Assembly: GCA_021613535.1 (NCBI GenBank)
Contig: CP075494.1
Coordinates: forward strand, 9,858,001-9,922,000
DNA: 64,000 bases
Reading direction: 5' to 3'
Origin: Adineta vaga
Lineage: Eukaryota > Rotifera
Shown here: in pieces, positions 43,510 to 54,751 of the stretch
Position numbering within the stretch: position 1 is the first letter of the stretch
How the letters are laid out: every line of letters starts with the position of its first letter
Made by a program: the position numbers and the translations under genes
Notes under the pieces: model-generated
The model's database searches: none
What the model was told of the DNA's origin: nothing
Seen by the model: only the letters and a program-made list of their open reading frames with translations

Positions 43510-43999
43510 CCCCGTCAATACTTAGCCTTCTTCGTTCACCATCGTCATCAAGATGTCCGAATTGCTGCTTGTTGGTGTTTATTTTTTGTTCAGTTCTAAT
43601 TCTGACCTAGAGAAGAGACTGTGATAACCGATTTGACACGTCAACTTTGCATCTGATGCTGCGTTATATAAGTCGAAAATATCAATGTTTAACTTTTCTT
43701 CCCGATTCCATACTATTGTGTTAACATCGTCAGCATAGGCAATGGCTTTAATTCCAATCTGTTTCATACTACGTCCTTCTTTGTAACTTGTGAGGAATAT
43801 TATGCACATAGTTCAGAATAGACCACCAGGCGGTACAAAATCGGGGGTTGATGGATTCGATGTAAAAGAGGGTCGAGACAAATAAGAAATAAGAAATTTG
43901 ACTCTGTCGAACGCCTTTTCTTGATCCCATTAGTTGACAGGGTAAAAAAGAGAAGGAAATTAATGTGACGTCCATCAGATGATATTTTGGGGATTTCAT
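43510..43999 (-). mobile_element. Degenerate LINE reverse-transcriptase relic
   Basis: Two broken minus-strand frames match parts of ORF2 of the full LINE at 44141-49221: AIAYADDVNTIVWNREEK aligns with its YADD box region, and a preceding segment resembles its GVRQGCSLSGLLF to EPLLNRI stretch. Stops and frameshifts abound. From about 43950 the sequence is instead related to the flank of fold-back copy B (27415-27530). Confidence 0.7.
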
Positions 44000-44062
44000 A
44001 ATGAATAATTAAGCGGGAATGGTCGTAGCTATAAAATCTTTATTATTTTGTTTCAAAGAAAA

Positions 44063-44140
44063 GTTGTTGCTCTGGCAGAGCAGTGTTACCACCGATCCGC
44101 ACGATTTCGTCATCGCAACATGTATTTAATCCGTTAGGAT
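44063..44140. mobile_element. Fold-back element copy C, left part
   Basis: This is the first 78 bases of a fold-back element (GTTGTTGCTCTGGCAGAG to AATCCGTTAGGAT). It is cut by LINE insertion; the rest resumes at 49222. AATCCGTTAGGAT at 44128-44140 is the target-site duplication. Confidence 0.85.
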
Positions 44141-44243
44141 TTTTTTTTTTTTTTTTTCCTCTCTTGTTTTATTTATTTGCATCCATGACAAAAAACCACT
44201 AAATTCAACCTGAAAAAACAAGTATGTTAGTGCAATGACTAGG

Positions 44244-47200
44244 CTAACCAACATCAAAAGGTAACCGTTTGATGGTTGTTAAGAAAAGTCGGGTTGCCAT
44301 GGATGGATCTAATTCAAAATTTCGACTACATTGGTGTCTGGCGATATTTCGATATTTCCATATGGAAAATAAATAGTTGCCGATCATAAAAACGATATTC
44401 TTCCGTATTTGACGAATGGGCGATAACTGATTGATTTCTTTGAGGTATATAATATCGATTGTTGTTTTACTAATTTTGTTACCACAGATTGATTCTAATC
44501 TGTCGTTGAGACAGTCAAAGAGCTTGTTAAAAGCGGAACATTTCGTGAAAAGATGAGATGGAGTTTCGACTTCGTTGCATAAAAGACATTTTCTTGTATT
44601 TTCATTGTGGCCGGTACGTGATCGAGTATGGATTCCATAATTGGCTAAGATCATCCAAAAGTCCAGTGTGTGACTGGGCAAGCTTTCTCTCAGCAATCGG
44701 AAAAAATTGATATTTTTTAAAAGTGGAACTTTACGTACAGAAACAGGATGACGAAAGTAAAATCGATTAACGATTTGCCAGTAAAAGGATGGTTGATTTT
44801 GTTGTATGTTTAGACTTCCACCTGCTTTCAGCCACTTTGCAGTATTTGATGCAACTTCATGGAAGAAAGAATCGCCTTTCTCGATGTGAGGTATCAGATT
44901 TGACCAAAGACGTGGGGCATATTGTCGTAATTGAACACCTGTTTCTATTAAAGCATAAAATTTCCAAGGAGCTAAATGCAATGGATTGATCAGTTGAGAA
45001 CCACATTTAATTCGAAGTGCTTCGATCATTGCTTGAAGGTGCGGTAAACTATAACCCCCGTCATGTTTATGTCCGATAATTGTTCTTAAATGAATTCGAG
45101 GACCCAAAGAAGACCAGAAGAACTTCACAAACATATTTTGCAGCTTTGCCACCACTTTCTTCGGAATAACTGAGAGTGAAAACCAATATATCAATTGACT
45201 CAAAATAAAAACTTTCAACACCGTTACTCGTTCCTTTAAGAAAGGTTAATTGTGGACCAATATCCAATCTGTTGTTTGATACTATTTAATTTCTTTTCCA
45301 ATTCGAGTGGTGGCAGTTGTCCTTTTGTATCCATTGGAATACCCAGAAAGATACACCATTCGCAATTAATTTTGGCTTCGAAATATGGTGGAGTCAGCCA
45401 ATCTGATATCCATAGTATTTCGGTTTTGGAGCTGTTGACTTTTGCTCCTGATGCTTGACTATATAATTCAAACATGTCCATTGTTGATCTTTCTTCGTCG
45501 CGATTTCGTACAAGTGTGTTGATGTCATCGGCGTAAGCTATGGTTTTGATTTTCACTTGTTCCGTATTGAGTATATTGTCATTAATTGGAAAAATAATTT
45601 GACGAATAGCTCTAAACTGACTTCCAGGTAGAAATGCACCAGGAATTGATTGATTTAAACGTATACGATTTAGGAGTGGTTCGAGACAAATAATAAATAA
45701 TAAGCCTGATAGGCTGCAACCCTGCCTGACGCCCGAACTAAAAGCAATCGACGTAGAGATGTAATTGTTTAATTTGATTCTAAAGGATCCGTTGCCATAA
45801 AGAAGTTTTATCCAATTGATGATATTGGAAGTAAAACCAAAAGCATTTAATACTCCTACTAAATATCGATGGTTAATCCTATCAAATGCTTTCTCCTGAT
45901 CCCATAAAACTATCCCAATCGGATCACGAATTCGTCTTTGGTATTCAATGATTGATCTGATTAAAATGACATTGTCCTGTATTGACCGGCCAGGAACTGA
46001 ACATGTTTGATCAGGATGAATGATGTTGGCAATCACCTTTCGTAGACGTGTACTAAGAACCTTTGATAATATCTTGTAATCGATGTTCATCAAGGAGATA
46101 GGTCGAAAATCTTTCATCGACCCGTCGGATTTGTTCTTTTTCTTGAGGAGAGTTAACAATGCTTGAAGAAATTTAGGATGGAATTGACCTTTTGTTTTAG
46201 CAGTGTTAATCATTTGAATGTAATGGCTGCCAATTATAGGGAAAATCAATCGCCACACCTCGGCAGTAATGCCATCATCACCTGGTGATCTTTGATCAGG
46301 AATAGCACGAAGTGCATTAAAGCATTCCGATACTGATATTTCTCGATCTAATAATTCACGATCTTCTTCACTTAATTTTGGTAAATCAGCGAACAATTCA
46401 CTCCATGATGACATATTGATTGTTTTTTCTTTATATAATTCATGATAAAAAAGTGTGGCAACTTCGAGCATGTCGTCAATTTCCTCTACACGTCCTTTCA
46501 GTGGATGGTTGAGGAAATGGATAACAGATTGATTTGCCCGCGTACTTGATAGACGTGAAAGAGCAATTTCTCCAAGTTCTTGAGTTGTTTTATCACCGTG
46601 TCCATGATTATTTGCCATTACTTTTTTGACCAAAGTGTCGTGGATGGTATCACGAATTTTATCCATCTCCTTTAAATCGTTAGCTGAAGCATTCGTTGCA
46701 AGTGTGCGATAACGTTCTTGAAGACATTTAATACCATTTCGTGATTCAGCAACCATTTGTTTTTGTTCATCTTGTAAGAGCAAAATTAAACTAGTTTTTA
46801 AATCTGACCACCAGGCAAGATCTTCAAAATTCGAAGACTTTTTGAGTACTTCCCATATTTTTTGGAAACGAGGTAGAAAACTTGGTCTTTTAATCACTTC
46901 GCCATTACATATCCATCTATGGTATTCTGTTGTTGTTGTTGGAGGTGATGATAAATGAAGTGACATTCCATCATGATCTGAAATGCCAACGGGTGTATAA
47001 GCAATATGCAAGATGTTTTTGCGTATAACCTTCGTTCCAAAGAAAAAGTCGATGCGACTGTGTATGTTTCTGGATTCATTGTGGTAAGAGTACACGATTG
47101 AACGAGGGTGTTTTGAGCGATATAATTCGATTAAAGATAATGGTTGTAGAAATTCACTATTGAGAGTTGCATAAGAACGTTGATCATTTCGACCTTCTTG

Positions 47201-47656
47201 GCGAAGACGATCTTTTGTTGGATCAGCAATACAATTAAAATCACCTCCAATCACCATCCAAAGAGATGTCGGAATATATAAATGAAGATCTTTGAAAAAA
47301 TCCCACCTTTCATTTACTTGTGTTGGTGCATAAACACTAGCTACTGTAATAGGACAATTGTTGATTATAATTTTGGCGAAGGCGATCCGACCACTATAAT
47401 CTACGCCAGAATCAATAATGAGTAATTTGTGTTTTATCATGACCATTACACCACCAGCTGACCATGTTCCGAGACTACAGAAAATAGCATAATCAGTGAA
47501 TGATTGTTTGAAGAGATCTAATTGTTGTTTCGACGTAATATGTAATTCTTGTAGAAGAACAATATCATGCGGGTTAACTTTGAGCCATTCTCGAAATAAT
47601 GATTGTTTATTAACTGATACAATGCCACGGATGTTAAATGAGAAAATTGTAATCAT
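44244..47656 (-). pseudogene. LINE ORF2: endonuclease and reverse transcriptase, frameshifted
   Basis: The frame from 47656 encodes an APE-type endonuclease (SFNIRG, LLQELH, IGGDFNC, GISDHDGM, residues 1 to about 230). A linker follows, and then a reverse transcriptase (FRPISLMNIDYKILSKVL, DQEKAFDRINH, SGVRQGCSLSGLLF, and the active site IAYADDINTL near residue 730). It stops at 45236. The continuation lies in another frame from 45221 to 44244, with LQAMIEALRIK and a Cys/His motif CLLCNEVETPSHLFTKC (zf-RVT). A net single-base loss in a short homopolymer near 45240 explains the shift. It makes the cDNA that the element inserts at nicked target DNA; this copy is probably inactive. Confidence 0.88.
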
Positions 47657-47849
47657 GTTTGATGTAATTGTTTAATCGGTAAGGAATTTATAATTTTTTT
47701 TTTTATTTTGAATGATTTTTAAACATTTTTTTTTGGACTTTTAATTAGTTCATTAATTTTTTTTTTTTTTTTAAATATTATATATACATGTGTATATATA
47801 TTTATTCTTTTTAATGTTTTTGTGTGATTTTTACTTGTGAGATGGAGAG

Positions 47850-49136
47850 TTATTGGTCATTAACTTCTCCCTCCTCTTGTTCGTCCATTACCGACGTTGA
47901 AGAATCGTATGTGTGAGCTTTCTTTGGGTCCACTTCTAGATCCGAATCGATGCTTCTATCTGCACATGTTCGTTTAAAATCACTTGTTGAGTTCTTGTAT
48001 GCTTGATACATTATACGTTCTTGTAATGACGTGGCTGTTGTAGCAACCACAGCTTTTTCATTTTGATCCTCTAATAATGTGGACTGTTGTGGATCAAGTA
48101 TTACATTGTCTTCATTTTCTGGTACAGCTTTTGTATTTGTCAAAGTTGTTGTTGTTTGTTGAACTTCTTCGACGGAAATAACATGATTATTTGTATCTTC
48201 TTTTCCAGGTTGAATATTAAGATTTTGCTGAAGAGAGCAATCTTTGGGTTTATGACCAGATTGTTGACAACGAGGGCAAACTTTCTTTTTCCGCTTTTGT
48301 GAAGCCGTTGTTGGTTTAAATACCTGTCCAACTGGAGTAGATTCAACACCCGTATCACCTTGAATACTTGGTGAGTTTGTAGAAAAAATGTTCACTGGTG
48401 TTTCACTAACTGCAGCTGCATATGATTTATTCTGTTGGCATAATGGATCATCATGTCCAAGTGTAAAGCATTTATGACATTTTAAAACTTTACATTCCGC
48501 TTTAATATGACCAGCTTGTTTGCATCTATAACAAACTTTTTGACGACCTTCAAGATTGACCGAGAACGTGTAACCATTATAACGAATACTAATAGGTACT
48601 TTTTCTTCGTCTTGGCGTGTAAAAAAGCGAATACGTATGCGACGTACGAATGTTTTGATTGTTTCAAAAGGTTGTGGCAGTTTTTCTACATCAACATTAA
48701 GAACTAAACCTCCCCATTTTGAAGCAATTGATCGAATATCATCGTCTGAAATAGCTGGTGGAACATTAAGTAATCTAATAATTTTGACATGTTTGTATGG
48801 TTCGCTAATCATAAATGTTTGATCACCAACTTTAAATTCATTATTTTTAAGAATAATTTCTCTTGCATTGGTTGTTTTAAAGATAACGTACCATTCAGAG
48901 AAATTTCCGAGATTTCCAAACGAGTCAATATCTGACACTGGAATGATCTGACCGAGAGCATTAATCATTCCTGTGCGATCAATTCGATCGCTACCTTTAA
49001 TCAATGTAAGCAAAACTGCTTCCCGTATCAACTGGTGAAACGACATTATAAAATTTCGTAACCAAAGATAAGCAAAGGTTAATGGAAATATATAATAGAA
49101 GGATAAATTGAAATAGAGCGCAGAATGAGCTGACAA
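47850..49136 (-). CDS. LINE ORF1: RRM-like and CCHC zinc-knuckle nucleocapsid protein
   Basis: The 428-residue frame probably starts at the internal Met of MSFHQLIREAV (about 49046), giving about 398 residues. An N-terminal region has an RRM-like fold pattern (VKIIRLLNVPPAISDDDI, RRIRIRFF). Three zinc knuckles follow: CYRCKQAGHIKAEC, CHKCFTLGHDDPLC and, after a linker, CPRCQQSGHKPKDC. The tail is acidic. Such proteins bind the element RNA to form the retrotransposition particle. The gap to ORF2 is 194 bases. Confidence 0.85.
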   Translation of the reverse strand: MSAHSALYFNLSFYYIFPLTFAYLWLRNFIMSFHQLIREAVLLTLIKGSDRIDRTGMINALGQIIPVSDIDSFGNLGNFSEWYVIFKTTNAREIILKNNEFKVGDQTFMISEPYKHVKIIRLLNVPPAISDDDIRSIASKWGGLVLNVDVEKLPQPFETIKTFVRRIRIRFFTRQDEEKVPISIRYNGYTFSVNLEGRQKVCYRCKQAGHIKAECKVLKCHKCFTLGHDDPLCQQNKSYAAAVSETPVNIFSTNSPSIQGDTGVESTPVGQVFKPTTASQKRKKKVCPRCQQSGHKPKDCSLQQNLNIQPGKEDTNNHVISVEEVQQTTTTLTNTKAVPENEDNVILDPQQSTLLEDQNEKAVVATTATSLQERIMYQAYKNSTSDFKRTCADRSIDSDLEVDPKKAHTYDSSTSVMDEQEEGEVNDQ

Positions 49137-49221
49137 GAATCACGCTAAAATCGCTCGTTTCACAGATATCTTCTTTGTTTATTTAAATTTGGAAAAATTT
49201 AGTGTTTGTTTTTCAATTCAA

Positions 49222-49501
49222 AATCCGTTAGAATATTTACCTCTTGGTAAGTTTTAATAAGCAATTTGTTTCGATGGCCTCTAGAGTACGCCATCTACGC
49301 TGTCTCTACACTTTGCACTTTTCCTTTACGACTTCCCACATCATATATGTAGAGACAAGGAAAAGTTTGTGCTCCACACATTGTGAAGAAAAATTGCTTA
49401 TTACAACTTACCAAGAGGTAAATATCCTAACGGATAAAATACACGTTGCGATGACGAAATCGTGCGGATCGGTGGCAACACTGATCTGCCAGAGCAACAA
49501 C
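49222..49501. mobile_element. Fold-back element copy C, right part
   Basis: Continuation of the element interrupted at 44140, starting with the duplicated target AATCCGTTAGAAT and ending CTGCCAGAGCAACAA. Together with 44063-44140 it restores a full-size copy. The frame running through it is a chance product of the palindrome. Confidence 0.85.
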
Positions 49502-50227
49502 TTTTCTTTCAATAAATGAAATAAAAGATAAAATTCTTAAGAATGTGAGTTTTGTTGTGGCAACTATTCCGATTTGAAAGCAAGCTTTTCACATCAATCT
49601 GCAACACTGTTATAGAACGTTTGATGTTACTGATTATTTTCGTATCTCATTTTGTACTACACAGTCAGTTATCTTTCTATATTAATGGATAAAAGTTGTT
49701 GCTCTAATAGATCAATGCAACAAACGCGCATTTATGTAGACTGAAGACAATATCAATCTGCTAGAGCAATATTTTCCTCAATTTCTTGTCACATCAGAAA
49801 GGAATTTTAACGACCGTTAAATAACAATTCCAAATTATTGTTCAAAAATTGCAAATGGTTAAACTTCGATTATATACTCAATATCAACAATGCCAATGAA
49901 ATGCATCGGTATTCTACACACTTTTAATGAAACTATTTATATCACACATCCATTCTGTTTCTTTTGCTGAAACCGAAAGTTATAGATTCATTAAATTTTG
50001 TTCTTCTCTGTGATCAAATTAGTCAAATCGAATCGTTGTTGCTCATTCTCTTTTTAACTTGATTGTGTTTCAATTAGGTTATCACATTTATATTATTATA
50101 TTTGAGTTAGTGCATAATTAATTATCTTCTTTTTTCTCTATACTTATCCGTGAGTATTTTCTCTGGTATGTAATAAATTCATTATGCACGGTGAGTAAAT
50201 ATAAAGTTTTCTTTGGTTAATAAAAAA
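49502..50227. other. Spacer with a mini fold-back remnant
   Basis: AT-rich, no gene. At about 49695-49771 a 77-bp segment keeps only diverged ends of the fold-back family (GTTGTTGCTCTAATAGATCA and ATCAATCTGCTAGAGCAAT). Confidence 0.45.
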
Positions 50228-50571
50228 GTTGTTGCTCTGGCAGATCAGTGTTGCCACCGATCCGCACGATTTCGTCATCGCAACATGTATTTAATCCGTT
50301 AGGATATTTACCTCTTGGTAAGTTGTAATAAGCAATTTTTTTCGATGGTCTCTAGAGCACGATATCAACCTCGTCTTTACACATCGTACTTTTCCTTCCG
50401 TTCTCCCGAAACCATATGTGTAAAGACAGCAAGAGAATCGTGCTCTAGAGACCATCGAAACAAATTGCTTATTACAACTTACCAAGAGGTAAATATCCTA
50501 ACGGATAAAATACATGTTGCGATGACGAAATCGTGCGGATCGGTGGCAACACCAGTCTGCCAGAGCAACAA
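50228..50571. mobile_element. 340-bp fold-back element, copy D
   Basis: Complete element with the same terminal repeats. Its centre differs most from the others (CTCTAGAGCACGATATCAAC and a TCGTACTTTTCC segment), while the outer 100 bp at each end are conserved. Confidence 0.85.
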
Positions 50572-51523
50572 CTTTTCTAATAATCAAATACAAAAAGATA
50601 ATCTAAGTACAATCATTGTATCGATACTACCAGTTGTGATAGGAGAAAATATGTAATGGATGAATGCACTTTATTTTCTTGATCAAATAACATCTCTCAT
50701 TATAATATTCTACCACCATGCAACTATTCTCTTAGTTTTAATCTAAATAGATGTCAATTTTTTAACTTTCTCTTAACAAAGCAACATTGCTTGGCTGATA
50801 TATCATTATCACATGATAAATGCTTCGAAGTAGACAAGAACAATACGGGGATCGAGTGAGGGAGTCGTACGTTTTCTTCAAAATACATCGTATTTAATCT
50901 TGATTTAGTAAATTCATAACGATACATGCCTTAGACACCCACAAGAATTACAATAAAGTCATAGCTTTCAAATGTATGATCTCAATCTCACAGATTCATT
51001 ATCGGCACTAGTAATGATTAACCAATTTTCAATGTATAGACAGTTTATTGTTCTATAGATGTTGCTTTATCCACCTTTCAACCACTCAACAGTATATGAA
51101 GCCACTTCACACAAGAACGTGTTCACATACTATATTTGAGGAATTAAACTAGACCGAAATCACTCAATAAAACGATTCCGAACACAGACCAGTATTCGAT
51201 CTGTTGTTTGATGTTAATATTTTATACTCTCATTCTGTTTGTTACATTGCTAACTGCGTCTATAAATATCTCAAGAAAAGTGTACCAGTCGCGACATACT
51301 TACGCTTCGGGGAGTGACATCAAAGACCACTTCAAACTCGAAAAAACCGTTCATGAACCAATGCATGTTCTGCGATGAAATGCATTTTCCCATACTCTCA
51401 ACCGAATTCATGTCGACATTTTTTTTAGATTTACATTCATTCAGCTTTATTGAGAACTCGTAACAAATGTTAAGATGCTTTTACAGATTGGATTATTTTT
51501 TTTCCTTGTTTAATTATAAAAGT
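50572..51523. other. Spacer with a second LINE relic
   Basis: No gene. About 51065-51230 resembles diverged minus-strand pieces of LINE ORF2 (compare 44820-44905 and 45255-45300). It is a short dead fragment. The inverted-repeat homology begins just after this region. Confidence 0.45.
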
Positions 51524-51863
51524 GTTGCTCTGGCAGATCAGTGTTGCCACCGATCCACACGATTTCGTCATCGCAACATGTATTTAATCCGTTAGGATAT
51601 TTACCTCTTGGTAAGTTGTAATAAGCAATTTGTTTCGATGGTCTCTAGAGCACGCCATCTACGCTGTCTTGACACATCTTACTTTTCCTTTACGACTTCC
51701 CATATCATATATGTAGAGACAAGGAAAAGTTTGTGCTCAACACACTGTGTAGATAAATTGCTTATTACAACTTACCAAGAGGTAAATATCCTAACGGATT
51801 AAATACATGTTGCGATGACGAAATCGTGCGGATCGGTGGCAACACCAGTCTGCCAGAGCAACA
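51524..51863. mobile_element. 340-bp fold-back element, copy E
   Basis: Right-arm partner of copy B. Its left edge is the inner boundary of the inverted repeat. Confidence 0.85.
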
Positions 51864-53007
51864 GCTTTTCTTTCAATCAAAATTATAAAGATAATATCGC
51901 TACGATCATCCCCGCTTAACTATTCATTATGAAATCGCCAAAACATGGTTTGATGTACTTTACATTAATTTCATTCGCTTTTTTTTACTCTCGATTGAAA
52001 ATGAAGGATATTAACCGACTATTACGGCTCTAATATTTAAGTATGAATGGGTGATCGAAAAGTATTACTGAAACTTAGATGATGAGATAATTGAAATCTT
52101 ATAGTTAGTTGTTGATACAAGTACGTGTAGTCTAAAATAGGTAACCTCAAATACTACAGGCAGATTTGTATCGTTGACATCGATTATTTATTTTCGTTCT
52201 ATAATAAAATATTGTTTTATGTCAAATATAAGAATTAGAAATTCAAATCAAATACTGTCATCAATGTATGAAACGATCTCTTACATAAAATAATCTTTTG
52301 TGATACAATTTAACAACTCAGCATTTTTAATCTAACGTGAAAACAGTTTTCACTCGATTTGATTTGGTTATCAGAATAGATTTCCACTAAGTATTAGCGT
52401 TTGAAAATCCAATAGGAAACCGTAATTGATTCATAAAACTCGTATGAACAATCATTCTCAAGATCATTTAAACAACATATCAATTATGATGAGCATGGTA
52501 CATATGTGCGTCTAGAGAAAGTCGATCGATAGTATCCTGACAGCAATGATTAATATCACGAATCGGAATCTATAAGTGGCTGGCGTCATAAAGAATGGTG
52601 GAGGATTTTTATAAGATATTAGAAATAAATTATATCTGAACATCAATACAGTGCTGTTCAAAATTATAAGAACAAAGCTTTTTTTTATGTATTAACAAAT
52701 TTTTATCTCCCTTTTCTCTGCTTAAATTGATCTCTCAAATAGTATATATGTATTCGAGTACTCGAATACATATATACTATTTGAGAGATCAATTTAAGCA
52801 GAGAAAAGGGAGATAAAAATTTGTTAATACATAAAAAAAAAGCTTTGTTCTTATAATTTTGAACAGCACTGTATATAATCTATACGTTCTAAAAATTATC
52901 CGAATTCGAACACATTGTTCGTTTGTGAATAGACATCAACCATCTGACTAATTTCTAAGCTTTCACTCGTATGTGTAAATTTAATTCTTTTATTATTAAG
53001 CAAAAGT
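51864..53007. other. Spacer between fold-back copies E and F
   Basis: Inverted counterpart of 26618-27533 without a recognised gene. It is interrupted by the palindromic MITE at 52649-52871. Confidence 0.4.
52649..52871. mobile_element. Palindromic Tc1/mariner-type MITE
   Basis: 223 bp, almost perfectly self-complementary about 52759/52760; the only asymmetry I see is 8 T versus 9 A in one homopolymer. Ends are CAGTGCTGTTCAAAATTATA and its complement, flanked by TA at 52647-52648 and 52872-52873, the target duplication typical of Tc1/mariner. It is absent from the left arm. Confidence 0.9.
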
Positions 53008-53349
53008 GTTGCTCTGGCAGATCAGTGTTGCCACCAATCCGCACGATTTCGTCATCGCAACATGTATTTAATCCGTTAGGATATTTACCTCTTGGTAAGT
53101 TGTAATAAGCAATTTGTTTCGATGGTCTCTAGAGCACGCCATCTACGCTGTCTCGACACATCTTACTTTTCGTTTGCTTCTTCCAAAACCATATATGTAG
53201 AGACAATGAAAAGTTTGTGCTCCACACATTGTGAAGAAAAGTTGCTTATTACAACTTACCAAGAGGTAAATATCCTAACGGATTAAATACATGTTGCAAT
53301 GACGAAATCGTGTGGATTGGTGGTAACACTGATCTGCCAGAGCAACAAC
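53008..53349. mobile_element. 340-bp fold-back element, copy F
   Basis: Right-arm partner of copy A, with the same terminal repeats and centre. Confidence 0.85.
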
Positions 53350-54049
53350 ATTTTTATTAATCAAATATGCAAAGATATCAACAGTTTTACGTAGCGTTTA
53401 TCGCGACATTATGATATGCTCGAGAAAAAAAGTATACCCTCCAAAAACAAAATAGTCACAGAGGAATGTGCTGTAAAAAAAAGGGAAATTAATCGTACAT
53501 TTTCTCAAGAAATCTAATCTACTATAGATATTATTTTGAATTATTATATCAGTCAATATGATAATCTTGAATCAAAGTATATGTATGTTATAAAGAGACT
53601 GATAAAAAAAAACAATTTAAACTAGCCATTTCATCAACAAAACAATCACCCTCTAAGAGATAAGAATAGATCATTGGACAAGCATTCTAGTCGTGGTTTT
53701 TATTCAGACAATGTTTCAGCGATACCGAACAAGACAAGTTGAAGTCATCGTGCTACATTTCGATATAAGTGTTTTATGTACAAGAAAGAAAGAAAATGCA
53801 TTGATGCGAAACGATAATCACATGATGATTAGTGAAGCGCATACGTGTTGAAAAACACATTTGATCATTTTCTTTTTCGTATGTTTATTTTGCTTTGTGT
53901 TAAAAGTATTGAAAAGAAATATCTGAACGTGTGAAAATCTCTCATTTGATAGAGCTTGATGTTTTCATTCATCCATTTACCTATTTAGAACTACAATAAT
54001 CAAATGAAATTGCTTTCTTGAAAGAAAAAAGAAGAGAAATTCACTGACA
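53350..54049. other. Upstream region of right Ctr gene
   Basis: Inverted copy of 25572-26271; presumptive promoter, no other gene. Confidence 0.4.
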
Positions 54050-54526
54050 ATGATGATGGACAAATGTATGGTGATGCAGAATGGTTTTCAGTTTTCGATT
54101 TTCAATGATCAATGTCTGCTATTTCTGTTTCCTGGATGGAATATTAATACTCATCTCAAATATGTCTTTGCTATTATTGGTGTGTTTTGTTTGGGTTTGT
54201 CAAATGAACTATTAATTCATAGTCGTCATCTTCTATCGACAAGACTGAATACAAGATCATCATTGATCGTTCATCAGTTGTGTCTTTCTTTCGTCTATGG
54301 CATTCATATGTTACTTGCTTATGGAATCATGTTATTGGTCATGACCTATGACGTAGGTTTTTTCATCACATTACTATTGGGATTAGTTTCTGGTCACTTT
54401 ATATTTGGTATTATTCGTTGTCGAAATGATGCGTTGTCAAGTGAAAAGACACCCTTGATAGGTTTAGCAGGTCAACATCTTTCACTTTCGACTCCATGTT
54501 GTCAATCAACGAACGAAGTGAAATGA
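54050..54526 (+). CDS. Ctr/SLC31-family copper transporter, right copy
   Basis: The encoded 158-residue protein is identical to that of 25095-25571: Met-rich start, MxxxM in helix 2, GxxxG in helix 3. Both copies have intact frames and similar upstream DNA, so both are probably expressed. Protein identity alongside scattered changes in the flanks points to recent duplication, gene conversion or purifying selection. Confidence 0.9.
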   Translation: MMMDKCMVMQNGFQFSIFNDQCLLFLFPGWNINTHLKYVFAIIGVFCLGLSNELLIHSRHLLSTRLNTRSSLIVHQLCLSFVYGIHMLLAYGIMLLVMTYDVGFFITLLLGLVSGHFIFGIIRCRNDALSSEKTPLIGLAGQHLSLSTPCCQSTNEVK

Positions 54527-54751
54527 AGATGAGGATGTTTTGAGTGAGCTATTATTGTTGGAAAAGAAAATATAAATTAGAATAAAAAATGTGAATCACA
54601 TTATAAAAGTATGAATGTTATCAGCAAATATAGTTGATAATTGTATACTCATCATGATGAATGATATTTTATTTTGATTAGCAGCTTCTCTCAAAGCATT
54701 TAAATAATGAAAGAAAAGTAGTGAAGAAACAAAAGAGTTTCAGTTGAAAAA

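Larger units (their letters stand above)
44141..49221 (-). mobile_element. Full-length two-ORF LINE retrotransposon
   Basis: About 5.08 kb in minus orientation. The 3' poly(A) appears as a T run at 44141-44157 and the 5' end abuts 49222. ORF1 carries zinc knuckles; ORF2 carries an AP-type endonuclease, a reverse transcriptase and a terminal zf-RVT-like region. A 13-bp target-site duplication (44128-44140 and 49222-49234, one mismatch) flanks it. A single frameshift in ORF2 is the only clear lesion. The clade (L1/Tx1-like or Jockey/I-like) needs phylogeny. Confidence 0.9.

Noticed and set aside
50228-50571. Possible hammerhead ribozyme or retrozyme in the fold-back element
   Set aside because: I looked for the CUGANGA and GAAA core boxes in the right spacing; GATGACGAAATCG is similar only in part and the conserved core is absent.
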